From Porticoccus sp950063125 (GTDB lineage Bacteria; Pseudomonadota; Gammaproteobacteria; Pseudomonadales; Porticoccaceae): 64,000 nt of DNA. Within the stretch, counting starts at the first letter, position 1. Every line of letters begins with the position of its first letter. The DNA is taken from assembly GCF_963973895.1 (NCBI RefSeq), contig NZ_CAXBBF010000004.1; one strand, 5' to 3'. Both the position numbers and the translations under genes were made by a program. The notes beneath the pieces were generated by a model. It searched no databases. It was not told the origin of the DNA and worked only from the letters and a program-made list of their open reading frames with translations. This document shows, piece by piece, positions 37,565 through 46,089 of this stretch.

Positions 37565-38185
37565 ATGGCAAGATATCTTGGACCGACTTGTAAGCTTTCC
37601 CGACGCGAAGGCACGGATCTTTTTCTCAAGAGTGGTATCCGTCCACTGGAGTCAAAGTGTCGCGCAGAAAGTGCACCCGGCCAACACGGTCAACGACGTG
37701 GTCGTCTTTCTGATTATGGCGTTCAGTTGCGCGAAAAACAAAAAGTGCGTCGACTTTACGGCGTATTGGAAAAACAATTCCGCAATTACTACAAGGAAGC
37801 GGCCCGCATAAAAGGTGCAACGGGTGAAAACCTGCTGCAACTGCTTGAGCGCCGTTTGGATAATGTTGTTTACCGCATGGGCTTTGGTTCCACGCGTGCA
37901 GAGGCTCGTCAACTTGTTGCTCACAACTCTATCCAGGTGAATGGCAAGAAGGTCAATATTCCCTCATACAGAGTGATGGATGGCGACGTAGTGAGCATTC
38001 GTGAAAAATGTAAAAAACAGTTACGTATTCAGTCTGCGATGCAAATTGCTTCGCAGCGAGGATTGGTTGACTGGATGGAAATAGATGCGAATAAACTGGA
38101 AGGTGTGTTCAAGCGCAATCCGGTGCGCAGCGATCTCCCTGCTGAAATCAATGAAAACCTCATTGTTGAACTTTACTCGAAGTAA
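37565..38185 (+). CDS. rpsD: 30S ribosomal protein S4
   Basis: S4 (206 residues, as in E. coli) nucleates 16S folding. In E. coli it represses its own operon by binding the rpsM leader, and it also acts in rRNA antitermination. The S4 RNA-binding domain (LERRLDNVVYRMGFGSTRAEARQLV region, ~94-118) is clear. There is no CXXC zinc site at the N-terminus, as in the E. coli type. Confidence 0.97.
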   Translation: MARYLGPTCKLSRREGTDLFLKSGIRPLESKCRAESAPGQHGQRRGRLSDYGVQLREKQKVRRLYGVLEKQFRNYYKEAARIKGATGENLLQLLERRLDNVVYRMGFGSTRAEARQLVAHNSIQVNGKKVNIPSYRVMDGDVVSIREKCKKQLRIQSAMQIASQRGLVDWMEIDANKLEGVFKRNPVRSDLPAEINENLIVELYSK

Positions 38186-38236
38186 AGAACTGAAGGCTGA
38201 AAACCAGTTAAGCGACCCCATCTAACAGGTACAGAT

Positions 38237-39235
38237 ATGCAGACATCAGTAAATGAGTTTTTGACACCACGCAACATCGACGTAACTGAGCTCGGGCCAA
38301 CCCGTGCCAAGGTCGTTTTAGAACCATTGGAGCGTGGATTTGGTCATACACTGGGTAATGCGCTGCGCCGCATTCTGTTGTCATCAATGGGTGGTGCGGC
38401 CATTGTCGAGGTTGAGATTGACGGTGTGCTACACGAATACAGCAGCATCGAAGGCGTTCAGGAAGATGTTATTGAAATCCTCCTGAACCTCAAAGAGGTT
38501 GCTATCGTTCTGCACGACAAGGACGAGGTTACGCTGACCCTGAGCAAAAAAGGCAAAGGGGTTGTGACTGCTGGTGATATTCAGGTAGATAACTCTGTAG
38601 AAATTAAAAACCCCGATCACCTGATTGCCACGATCACGGGTGATACTGCTCTGAATATGCAGCTACACATCACCACAGGACGTGGTTATCAACCGGTTGA
38701 TAGCCGTGGTAATGATGAAGATGAGACCCGCTCTATTGGTCGTCTCCAGTTGGATGCCACCTTTAGCCCGGTTCGCCGTGTGGCCTATGTTGTTGAGAGT
38801 GCCCGGGTTGAGCAGCGTACTGACCTCGACAAACTGGTGCTGGATCTTGAGACCAATGGCACCATTGATCCTGAAGAGGCTATTCGTCGTGCAGCTACTA
38901 TTCTGCAACAGCAGCTGGCCGTATTTGTCGATCTGGAAAGCGAAAATCTTGCTGAGCCGGTAGAGCGAGAGGAAGAAGTAGATCCGATTCTCCTTCGTCC
39001 TGTTGATGACCTGGAGCTCACAGTACGTTCAGCAAACTGCCTGAAAGCGGAGAGCATTTATTATATTGGTGATCTTATCCAGCGCACTGAAGTTGAGCTG
39101 CTGAAGACGCCAAATCTTGGTAAAAAGTCGCTCACTGAAATTAAGGACGTACTGGCATCCCGTGGACTTTCCCTGGGTATGCGTCTGGAAAACTGGCCAC
39201 CTGCCAGCCTGCGTTCTGACACTGAACAGGTGTAA
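38237..39235 (+). CDS. rpoA: DNA-directed RNA polymerase subunit alpha
   Basis: The alpha subunit (332 residues) dimerises to start RNA polymerase assembly. The N-terminal domain (~1-235) has GFGHTLGNALRRILLSSM (~35-52). A short linker leads to the C-terminal domain (~250-320, ELTVRSANCLKAE...LGKKSLTEIKD), which contacts UP elements and activators. It lies between rpsD and rplQ as in most bacteria. Confidence 0.98.
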   Translation: MQTSVNEFLTPRNIDVTELGPTRAKVVLEPLERGFGHTLGNALRRILLSSMGGAAIVEVEIDGVLHEYSSIEGVQEDVIEILLNLKEVAIVLHDKDEVTLTLSKKGKGVVTAGDIQVDNSVEIKNPDHLIATITGDTALNMQLHITTGRGYQPVDSRGNDEDETRSIGRLQLDATFSPVRRVAYVVESARVEQRTDLDKLVLDLETNGTIDPEEAIRRAATILQQQLAVFVDLESENLAEPVEREEEVDPILLRPVDDLELTVRSANCLKAESIYYIGDLIQRTEVELLKTPNLGKKSLTEIKDVLASRGLSLGMRLENWPPASLRSDTEQV

Positions 39236-39321
39236 TTGATTAGGGTTGCAGATGTAGTCTGCGACCGTTGCATAGAGTACTTGCTGAGTTAACAGCAACA
39301 TTTTAAAGGAAGTATAAAATC

Positions 39322-39714
39322 ATGCGTCATCGTCTTAGTGGCCGCAAATTAAGTCGTACAGGTGCCCACCGTCGCGCCATGTTTCGCAATATGACGACCT
39401 CCCTGGTTGAACACGAATTGATCAGGACTACGCTGCCAAAAGCAAAAGAGTTGCGGCGTTTTGCCGAACCTCTGATCACCCTGTCAAAACAGGACAGCGT
39501 TGCCAATCGTCGTCTGGCATTTGACCGCTTGCGCTGCAAGTCTGCTGTCGGTAAATTGTTTGCCGAACTCGGGCCGCGCTATGAAAGTCGTCCCGGTGGC
39601 TATATCCGCATTCTCAAGTGTGGACTGCGCTCTGGTGATGCTGCGCCAATGGCTTACGTAGAATTGGTAGACCGCCCAGATGTTGAGCCGGTTGATGTGG
39701 ACGATGATGAATAA
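39322..39714 (+). CDS. rplQ: 50S ribosomal protein L17
   Basis: L17 (130 residues) binds near the tunnel exit. MRHRLSGRKLSRTGAHRRAMFRNM is the typical start (first 24 positions), and the acidic tail VDVDDDE is usual for gammaproteobacteria. It is the last gene of the alpha operon, and an intrinsic terminator follows 27 bases after the stop. Confidence 0.97.
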   Translation: MRHRLSGRKLSRTGAHRRAMFRNMTTSLVEHELIRTTLPKAKELRRFAEPLITLSKQDSVANRRLAFDRLRCKSAVGKLFAELGPRYESRPGGYIRILKCGLRSGDAAPMAYVELVDRPDVEPVDVDDDE

Positions 39715-39741
39715 TTGACCAGGATGATTTGGTCAGATAAG

Positions 39742-39766
39742 AGCCGGACGAATGTCCGGCTTTTTT
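39742..39766 (+). terminator. Rho-independent terminator after rplQ
   Basis: AGCCGGAC (39742-39749) pairs with GTCCGGCT (39754-39761) around loop GAAT, followed by TTTTT. It closes the long S10-spc-alpha series. Confidence 0.93.
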
Positions 39767-39857
39767 ATGCCCTTTTTGCCGGTAAACTAAAAAGTGCGTG
39801 ATAGCCTTTTTTGGGCTACTGAATAATTACTGATCATTTTAGATACAGGGTGTCGCA

Positions 39858-40895
39858 ATGAAAGTACTGGTCACCGGAGGTGCGGGCTATATTGGTAGTC
39901 ATGCCTGTGTTGCGCTGCTTGAAGCAGGCCACGACATTGTTGTGCTGGACAACTTCGCAAACAGTTGTATGGCGTCGCTGGACCGGGTCAAACAAATTAC
40001 CGGAAAGGATTTTCCTGTGGTGGAAGGTGATGTCAATCACCATCGGGTTCTGGACACTATTTTTAAAAGTCACAATATCGATGCAGTGATGCATTTTGCG
40101 GGCTATAAAGCCGTAGGTGAGTCCTGTGAAAAGCCACTACTCTATTATCGCAACAACGTTGCCGGCACGCTAACCCTGTGTGAAACAATGCAGAAACATC
40201 AGGTTACCCTGTTAATTTTCAGTTCTTCAGCTACCGTCTATGGTGATCCGCCTACGGTGCCGATCAAAGAGGATTTCCCGCTCACCGCCACAAACCCCTA
40301 CGGCCGTTCCAAGCTGATGGTGGAGGAAATTCTGCGCGATTTAGTGAGGGCTGAACAGCTTTCAGGATCCCGGGCCTGGCAAATTGGTCTGATGCGCTAC
40401 TTCAATCCTGTGGGTGCCCACCCCAGTGGCTTGATCGGTGAAGATCCCAATGGTATTCCAAACAATTTATTACCTTACATTTCCCAGGTGGCAATCGGTC
40501 GATTGCCTGCCTTATCGGTATTCGGTTCGGACTACCCGACTATCGATGGTACGGGTGTTCGGGACTATCTTCACGTGATGGATCTGGCCGAAGGTCATGT
40601 CTGTGCATTGGACTACCTTGCCCAGGTTAAAAGCACAACGGGATGTCACACCTGGAACCTTGGTACCGGTAAGGGCTATTCAGTGCTGGAGATGATAAGG
40701 GCATTTGAATCTGCCAGTGGAAAGACTGTGGCCTTTAAAATGGCTCCGCGCAGGGCGGGGGATATTGCGGCCTGTTGGGCGGATACATCCAAGGCCGAGA
40801 GTGAGCTCGGCTGGACAGCATCGCGTGGCCTGTCTGAGATGATGGAAGACAGCTGGCGCTGGCAGTTGGATAATCCACGGGGCTATCGCAGCTGA
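39858..40895 (+). CDS. galE: UDP-glucose 4-epimerase
   Basis: GalE interconverts UDP-glucose and UDP-galactose using bound NAD, supplying sugars for lipopolysaccharide and other glycans. The Rossmann motif TGGAGYIGSH (6-15) and the catalytic pair, YGRSK (Tyr-xxx-Lys, ~152-156) with the SSSATVYG serine region (~123-130), are present. The length of 345 is close to E. coli GalE (338). It stands alone on the plus strand after the alpha operon, and its stop is only 19 bases from the end of the convergent sensor-kinase gene, so no separate terminator fits between them. Confidence 0.95.
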   Translation: MKVLVTGGAGYIGSHACVALLEAGHDIVVLDNFANSCMASLDRVKQITGKDFPVVEGDVNHHRVLDTIFKSHNIDAVMHFAGYKAVGESCEKPLLYYRNNVAGTLTLCETMQKHQVTLLIFSSSATVYGDPPTVPIKEDFPLTATNPYGRSKLMVEEILRDLVRAEQLSGSRAWQIGLMRYFNPVGAHPSGLIGEDPNGIPNNLLPYISQVAIGRLPALSVFGSDYPTIDGTGVRDYLHVMDLAEGHVCALDYLAQVKSTTGCHTWNLGTGKGYSVLEMIRAFESASGKTVAFKMAPRRAGDIAACWADTSKAESELGWTASRGLSEMMEDSWRWQLDNPRGYRS

Positions 40896-40914
40896 TACTG
40901 GCAGAGGGTTATAC

Positions 40915-42363
40915 CTATGCCAGGGGCAGCTGGATATGGAAGGTGGTGCCGACATTCATGTCAGAGGTAACTGCGAGTTGCCCTTTGTGCTGTTCTGTGA
41001 TGATGAAGTGTGAGAACGAGAGACGCTTGCCCGCGTCATAGTCTTCTGCAGATGACTTGCCTGCTTTATTGGTGAAGAAGGGTTCAAATATATACTGTTG
41101 TTCATCATAGCTGATGCCCAAGCCGTTGTGTTGAACCTTGATCCAAAGCATGTCATAACAAACAATGACCTGAATGCGAATAATCGGTGTGTGTCCTGAC
41201 CTGTTCACCTGGCCGAGAGCGTGACAGGCATGGCGGAACAAGCTGAGAAACACCTGCTGTAATTCTGATGCGTAGCAGGGGATCTCCGGGAGATTTCGGC
41301 TGTAGTGTCTTTCTATCGTAATTTCCCGGAATCGCAACCCGGATGGTACCGAAAGCACATCATTAGCCAATTCGATCGTGTGCTCAATAAGTCCAGTGAT
41401 GTTTGCCAGTCGTTTCTCGCCACCGCGACTTTTGGAGAAGTCCAGCAAGTTGTTGATAACGGCCAGCGCCTGCTGTCCCTGATGATCGGCTTCTTCCAAT
41501 AGGCCGGTTACATCATCTGTCCACGGTGAACCCTGCCGATTTTTTTGCAATAGTCTGTAGGCGGTCTGAAGGTCATTCAGAATAATCTGCAACGGGGCAT
41601 TAATATCGTGGGCCATGGTCGCTGCCAGCTCGCCCATGGAAGACATCTTGTCGCGCTGAATTAGCATGTTGGATGTAAGAATGTGTTGTGTGACATCGTC
41701 AATCAGGATGACTGCATCGGTTTCTGCCTGGTTGCGCAACGGGTAAATGGTTATATCAAAATGGTATTGGCCCCGCTGGCTGTGTTTGATGGTCACTGGT
41801 TTTTTATCGCTTAACGCCTTCTTTACCTGGTCCCTCGACAAGGTGATCGTTGGGTAGGTTTGCCAAAGGTTTTTTGACAGCGCCTGTGCTGCCGGAATAC
41901 CGGTGATTTCTTCTGCGCGGCGGTTCCATTGTGTGATGCTACCCATTTCGGTCAAACCGATTAGCATCAGTGGCATCGAACTCAACACATCTTTTATGTA
42001 AGCTTCAGAGGAGCGAAGTCGACTGGTGGTTTCCCTGTGCTGGACAATTTCACCCTGTAGCAGGACGTTGGCCTTTTGCAGTAAGCGGTTTGATTCATCC
42101 AGTGTCGCCGTGCGTTCCTTGACGCGCTGTTCAAGCTCCTGGCGGATGACTTCCAGCGCCTTGTTCGCGCGGTGTGCCTGCCGGCGGCTGAAAAAAAGCG
42201 TAACCACGGTGATGGAAAGGAGAATGATAAAAATACCACTGGACCAATTGGCAACGTACTGCCAGTTGGTGTGACCATCTTCCAGTCTGAAATAAGGGAT
42301 TATGCTGGCTGTGGCGGGACAGCTTGCCAGCATAAAAAAAAGCGCGGTGGCGTAAATCTTCAT
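40915..42363 (-). CDS. PAS sensor histidine kinase-like protein with degenerate ATPase domain
   Basis: A 482-residue membrane protein. It has an N-terminal signal-like helix (~5-20), a short periplasmic piece, a membrane helix (~43-58), a coiled coil (~65-115), PAS (~120-225), a HisKA-like region and a C-terminal HATPase-like region. The phosphoacceptor box MGELAATMAHDINAPL is normal (H252). The ATP-binding motifs are not. The N box reads LSLFRHACHA (373-382) where LxNLLxNAxxA is expected. The G1 box has HNGLGI (412-417) instead of DNGxGI. The glycine-rich G2 reads DAGKRLSF (443-450) instead of GxGLGL. The F box FEPFFTNK remains. It probably cannot bind ATP normally, so it may be a pseudokinase, phosphatase or scaffold. 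No response regulator is adjacent. It lies downstream of atoE on the same strand. Confidence 0.85.
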   Translation of the reverse strand: MKIYATALFFMLASCPATASIIPYFRLEDGHTNWQYVANWSSGIFIILLSITVVTLFFSRRQAHRANKALEVIRQELEQRVKERTATLDESNRLLQKANVLLQGEIVQHRETTSRLRSSEAYIKDVLSSMPLMLIGLTEMGSITQWNRRAEEITGIPAAQALSKNLWQTYPTITLSRDQVKKALSDKKPVTIKHSQRGQYHFDITIYPLRNQAETDAVILIDDVTQHILTSNMLIQRDKMSSMGELAATMAHDINAPLQIILNDLQTAYRLLQKNRQGSPWTDDVTGLLEEADHQGQQALAVINNLLDFSKSRGGEKRLANITGLIEHTIELANDVLSVPSGLRFREITIERHYSRNLPEIPCYASELQQVFLSLFRHACHALGQVNRSGHTPIIRIQVIVCYDMLWIKVQHNGLGISYDEQQYIFEPFFTNKAGKSSAEDYDAGKRLSFSHFIITEQHKGQLAVTSDMNVGTTFHIQLPLA

Positions 42364-42695
42364 AATGTTCGATAGTGCTCTTGCAGAGATTAATGTGCGC
42401 TGAGTGGAAACCGGGCTATATGATACCAGTGAACGAACAACGGGTTGTTGAAATCATCAAAGCGAAGTTTTGGTTCCTTGTCTGTCAGCGCCGTTCCCGG
42501 AGGGGCATTCGTTTCCACTGGTCTTTAAACTGATAATAAGTGGCAGGTCATGCGGCGAATCAACCTGATAAACAGCAGCCCAAGTCTCCTGTTTTTGATT
42601 TACTCATTGTCAGGTAACTGGCCCTGAATGGAAATACACGGGTACGCCTGACATTAATATCTATCTGACCGGCGGATAACTTCCTATCAAGTCAG
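42364..42695. other. Non-coding gap between atoE and the sensor-kinase gene
   Basis: A 332-base stretch with no open frame I believe in, no tRNA and no clear terminator. It probably contains the promoter and leader of the minus-strand kinase gene, but I could not find a convincing -35/-10 pair. Confidence 0.4.
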
Positions 42696-44018
42696 TCAGA
42701 ATAGCAGCAATAGTGCGACACCGTAGACGAGACCTGACCAGAGTAGCGCCACCGTGCAGTAACCCATAATATCCTTAATGCCCAACCTGGCTATGCCCAG
42801 TAAGGGAAGGGCCCAGAATGGCTGAATCATATTGGTCCAGGCATCACCCATGGCGACAGCCATGGCGGCCTGATTCAGTGGTATCCCCAGTGATTGTGCG
42901 GCGGGAATAACGATTGGTGCCTGGATCGCCCACTGTCCGCCCCCGGAAGGGATAAAGAAATTTACTATCCCGGCACTGAGGAATGTAAACAGGTTAAACG
43001 TGTGTTCATTGGAAATGCTGATGAACCACTCGGATACGGATGCAGCCAGCCCGGATTGTGCCATCATGCCCATGATTCCGGCATAGAGAGGGAACTGCAG
43101 GACAATGCCGGAAAGACCTTTTACCGCCTCGTTGACAGCAGAGAGATAGTTGCGGGCGGAGCGGTGCAGGAGTAGCCCCGTCACCAGAAACACGAAATTG
43201 ACAGTATTCAGCCCGATACGGCCGCCGTCACTGAAAAACTCAAACAGGTAGGCGCAACCCAATAGGCCGAGCATCAGGGTTGGCAGTCGGCTGTGTTCAA
43301 TCCGGTCTGCCGGCGTATCGATTCTGATGGGAATCTCTTCGGTGATACCCATTTGTTGCGGGGTGACTTCGCGGACGGCGTCGGGTTGTGGCATCATCAA
43401 TCGAAAAATAACGGGTAATGTCACTAGCATCACAAAACAGATGAGCAAAACTTCCCAGCTGAAAATTGTCTCTGTCAGTGGGATCGTGATATCGCCCATC
43501 AAGTTGCTGATGATATCGCCGTCGGCCACGGCAATCTTCAGTGGAATCGAGCCAGATAATCCCGCGTGCCAGATAACCATTCCCGAGTAAGCCGATGCCA
43601 CCAGAAGTGGGTAGTGAACCCCCTTGACATGGCGTGCAATTTCTCGAGCCATCAGTGCACTGGTGATCAGCCCGAACCCCCAACTGATCCAGCCACAAAC
43701 CAGTGCGATTGTGGTCATAAGAATGATGGCCTGGCCCGGTGTTTTGGCCAGACAGGCCAGCGATCTCAGCAGTCTTTTTACCGGTGCTGTCTGTGCCAGC
43801 ACACTGCCAGTTACCAGCGTCACAGTGACCTGCATGGAAAATACCAGCAGGTTCCATACCCCATCCCCCCAAAAGCGAACCATATCAGACGGGCGTTGTG
43901 TTTCCCCAAGGATACCCGCCAGCAGCACAATAAAGGTCAGAATGATGGCAAAAATAAAGGCGTCGGGCATCCAGCGCTGCATAATACGGGTAAACAGGTT
44001 GGACAGAGAGCGAATCAT
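42696..44018 (-). CDS. atoE: AtoE-type short-chain fatty acid transporter
   Basis: An inner-membrane permease of the AtoE family, which takes up short-chain fatty acids such as acetoacetate or butyrate. The product of 440 residues has about 12 hydrophobic segments. It aligns by eye with E. coli AtoE along its whole length: RWMPDAFIFAIILT, WGDGVWNLLVFSMQ, INWGFGL-like CGWISWGFGL, FFIPSGGGQWAIQAP and MIQPFWALPLLGIARLGIKDIMGYC. I prefer ATG 44018, with AAGGTG about 7 bases upstream, over GTG 44027. A possible weak promoter (TAGAAT on the minus strand at 44076-44071) lies upstream. No atoD/A/B genes are nearby, so the substrate is inferred from family only. Confidence 0.9.
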   Translation of the reverse strand: MIRSLSNLFTRIMQRWMPDAFIFAIILTFIVLLAGILGETQRPSDMVRFWGDGVWNLLVFSMQVTVTLVTGSVLAQTAPVKRLLRSLACLAKTPGQAIILMTTIALVCGWISWGFGLITSALMAREIARHVKGVHYPLLVASAYSGMVIWHAGLSGSIPLKIAVADGDIISNLMGDITIPLTETIFSWEVLLICFVMLVTLPVIFRLMMPQPDAVREVTPQQMGITEEIPIRIDTPADRIEHSRLPTLMLGLLGCAYLFEFFSDGGRIGLNTVNFVFLVTGLLLHRSARNYLSAVNEAVKGLSGIVLQFPLYAGIMGMMAQSGLAASVSEWFISISNEHTFNLFTFLSAGIVNFFIPSGGGQWAIQAPIVIPAAQSLGIPLNQAAMAVAMGDAWTNMIQPFWALPLLGIARLGIKDIMGYCTVALLWSGLVYGVALLLLF

Positions 44019-44120
44019 TTGCGTCACCTTGTAATTATCAATTATGGGTTGATTGCAAAATTAAGGCGTTATTCTATCGGCTTCATGGTTGATTCGAAAC
44101 GGGATACCGCAAGGTGGTAT

Positions 44121-44924
44121 TTACAAATGTTGATGAAAACAGGTGCCGGTGTCGAGGTTCATCAATCGCATGGGGCCGCCCCAGACACAGCCGGTATCCA
44201 GCGGGAATAGGTTGCTGCCGCAGGGTTGTCCCTGTAGCGCGGCCCAGTGGCCAAAAATGATTTTCCACTGACGGGTTTTTCGATGCGGGTGACTATACCA
44301 GGGCGCATAGCTCGCCGGTGGCTCATCCGGTGTGCACTTGCTGCGAAGCTCCAGCTTCCCCGTAGCCGAACAAAAACGCATCCGCGTAAAATAGTTGGTA
44401 ATCAGGCGCCAGCGTGCCGGTCCGGTGAGTTGGTCGCTCCATTGGTCGGGTTGATCGCCATACATGGCTTGAAAAAACACGTTTGCCTGTTCCGGTTCTC
44501 GCAAAACGTTACTGATTTCACTTGCCCGTGTCAGGGCGTCAGCGCGTGTCCACTGTGGTGGGATTCCCGCATGGACCATCAACCAGTCGCCCTGTGAGAC
44601 CATCAGCGGTTGTAACTGCAACCAGTTGAGCAATTGATCCCGATCCGGTGCTTTCAGGATAGCTTCCAGGGTATCGCTGCGGCTGGGTGCGCGCACGCCG
44701 TGAGCGATGGCCAGCAAATGCAGATCATGATTGCCCAGCACCATTTTCAAGGAATCTTCCAGCCGGTGGCAGAAGCGCAGGGCTTCGAGGGAGTCCGGGC
44801 CGCGGTTAACGATGTCTCCTACCGACCATAGGCAATCCTTGCCGGGCTCAAAGTGGACTTTCTCCAACAACTGTTGCAGAGGCTTCAGGCAGCCTTGCAA
44901 ATCACCTACTGCATAGGTGGTCAA
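44121..44924 (-). CDS. apaH: Symmetrical bis(5'-nucleosyl)-tetraphosphatase
   Basis: ApaH splits diadenosine tetraphosphate into two ADP and removes Np4N caps from RNA in E. coli. The 267-residue metallophosphatase has GDLQGC (7-12), GDIVNRGPDS (~36-45) and GNHDLH (~64-69) with the metal ligands. The start codon is TTG at 44924-44922, overlapping the apaG stop as TTGA, and no ATG fits the family start TTYAVGDLQGC. It is last in the surA-pdxA-ksgA-apaG-apaH chain. Confidence 0.95.
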   Translation of the reverse strand: MTTYAVGDLQGCLKPLQQLLEKVHFEPGKDCLWSVGDIVNRGPDSLEALRFCHRLEDSLKMVLGNHDLHLLAIAHGVRAPSRSDTLEAILKAPDRDQLLNWLQLQPLMVSQGDWLMVHAGIPPQWTRADALTRASEISNVLREPEQANVFFQAMYGDQPDQWSDQLTGPARWRLITNYFTRMRFCSATGKLELRSKCTPDEPPASYAPWYSHPHRKTRQWKIIFGHWAALQGQPCGSNLFPLDTGCVWGGPMRLMNLDTGTCFHQHL

Positions 44925-45289
44925 TGCACTCTTCCTGGTACGGAGAGCAGAAAGGCAGGTATTTGGGCATCAAACGTTTCTCCGTGGTCACTGACCATTT
45001 GATAGCTGCCCTCCATTGTGCCCACCTCGGTATCCAGGACGACCCCGCTGCTGTATCGGAAAGACTGGCCAGGGGCAATCAGCGGTTTTTCACCGACTAC
45101 CCCCGGGCCTTGAACTTCTTTAACCTTGGCATTGCCATCCGTGATGACCCAGTGGCGGCTGATCAGTTGGGCTGGTGTGTCGCCCAGGTTGCGTATCGCG
45201 ATATGGTAGGCGAACGTAAATTTATTATTGTCCGGTTCGGATTGGCCGGGGAGATACTCTGGTGTGACCTCAACGACGATCCGGTTCAT
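44921..45289 (-). CDS. apaG: ApaG (DUF525) protein
   Basis: A 122-residue single-domain beta-sandwich protein whose role is uncertain, although it is regularly linked to apaH. The family signature EVQGPGVVGEKPLIAPGQSFRYSSG (~58-82) is visible in part as GPGVVGEKPLIAPGQ. Its ATG overlaps the ksgA stop (ATGA) and its own stop overlaps the apaH start (TTGA). Confidence 0.95.
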   Translation of the reverse strand: MNRIVVEVTPEYLPGQSEPDNNKFTFAYHIAIRNLGDTPAQLISRHWVITDGNAKVKEVQGPGVVGEKPLIAPGQSFRYSSGVVLDTEVGTMEGSYQMVSDHGETFDAQIPAFLLSVPGRVH

Positions 45290-46089
45290 TGCAAGGCTCC
45301 TATCTGGTTGCTGAGGTGGACAAAGTCCACCACACTGAGATTTTGAGGGCGAAGTGATATATCAATATCAAGTTGTTCAAGCTGGGTGGTATCAAGCATA
45401 TATTTCAGTGTGTTGCGCATGGTTTTCCGCCGTTGCTGGAAACTGGCACTCACCAGTCTGGTCAGTAATTCCAGGTCGTTTGCGGGATGGGGTGGCTGGC
45501 TGTACGGTAGCAGTCGAACAATAGCGGACTCTACTTTGGGTGCTGGTCTGAATGCTGTCGACGGAACGCTAAATAATGGCTGTACGCTACTGTAATACTG
45601 CACCATCACACTCAGTCTGCCATAGTTTTTGTCACCGGGTGAGGCAGCCAATCGGTCCACCACTTCTTTTTGCAGCATGAAGTGCATATCTTCGATCTGC
45701 GGGCTGAAACCCAGCAGATGAAAAATCAGTGGTGTTGAGATGTTGTAGGGCAGATTGCCAATAATACGCATTGCCCGACCAGCTTGATAGAACTGGCTGA
45801 AATCGATTTTCAGTGCGTCACCCTGATGAACCTGAAAATCCGGATAACCGGTGAATTTTTCTTTGAGTAGTGGGATCAGGTCGCGGTCCAGCTCCACCAC
45901 CTTGAGGGAGGGGCATTTGGCCAGTATGGGCTCGGTGATGGCCCCCCGACCGGGTCCAATCTCGATGATGTTCTGCTCTGGTTTTGGTGCAATGGCCGCG
46001 ATGATTTTGTCGATCACCTGGTGGTCGACCAGGAAGTTCTGACCAAATCGTTTGCGGGCCTGGTGTTGGTAAGAATCGTCCCGGTTCAT
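45286..46089 (-). CDS. ksgA: 16S rRNA dimethyladenosine transferase
   Basis: KsgA (RsmA) dimethylates A1518 and A1519 near the 3' end of 16S rRNA and checks small-subunit maturation. The 267-residue protein has FGQNFLVD (15-22), the SAM-binding IEIGPGRGAITEP (~42-54) and the catalytic NLPYNIS (~112-118). It overlaps pdxA upstream and apaG downstream by four bases each. An intact gene implies kasugamycin sensitivity as far as this locus goes. Confidence 0.97.
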   Translation of the reverse strand: MNRDDSYQHQARKRFGQNFLVDHQVIDKIIAAIAPKPEQNIIEIGPGRGAITEPILAKCPSLKVVELDRDLIPLLKEKFTGYPDFQVHQGDALKIDFSQFYQAGRAMRIIGNLPYNISTPLIFHLLGFSPQIEDMHFMLQKEVVDRLAASPGDKNYGRLSVMVQYYSSVQPLFSVPSTAFRPAPKVESAIVRLLPYSQPPHPANDLELLTRLVSASFQQRRKTMRNTLKYMLDTTQLEQLDIDISLRPQNLSVVDFVHLSNQIGALQ

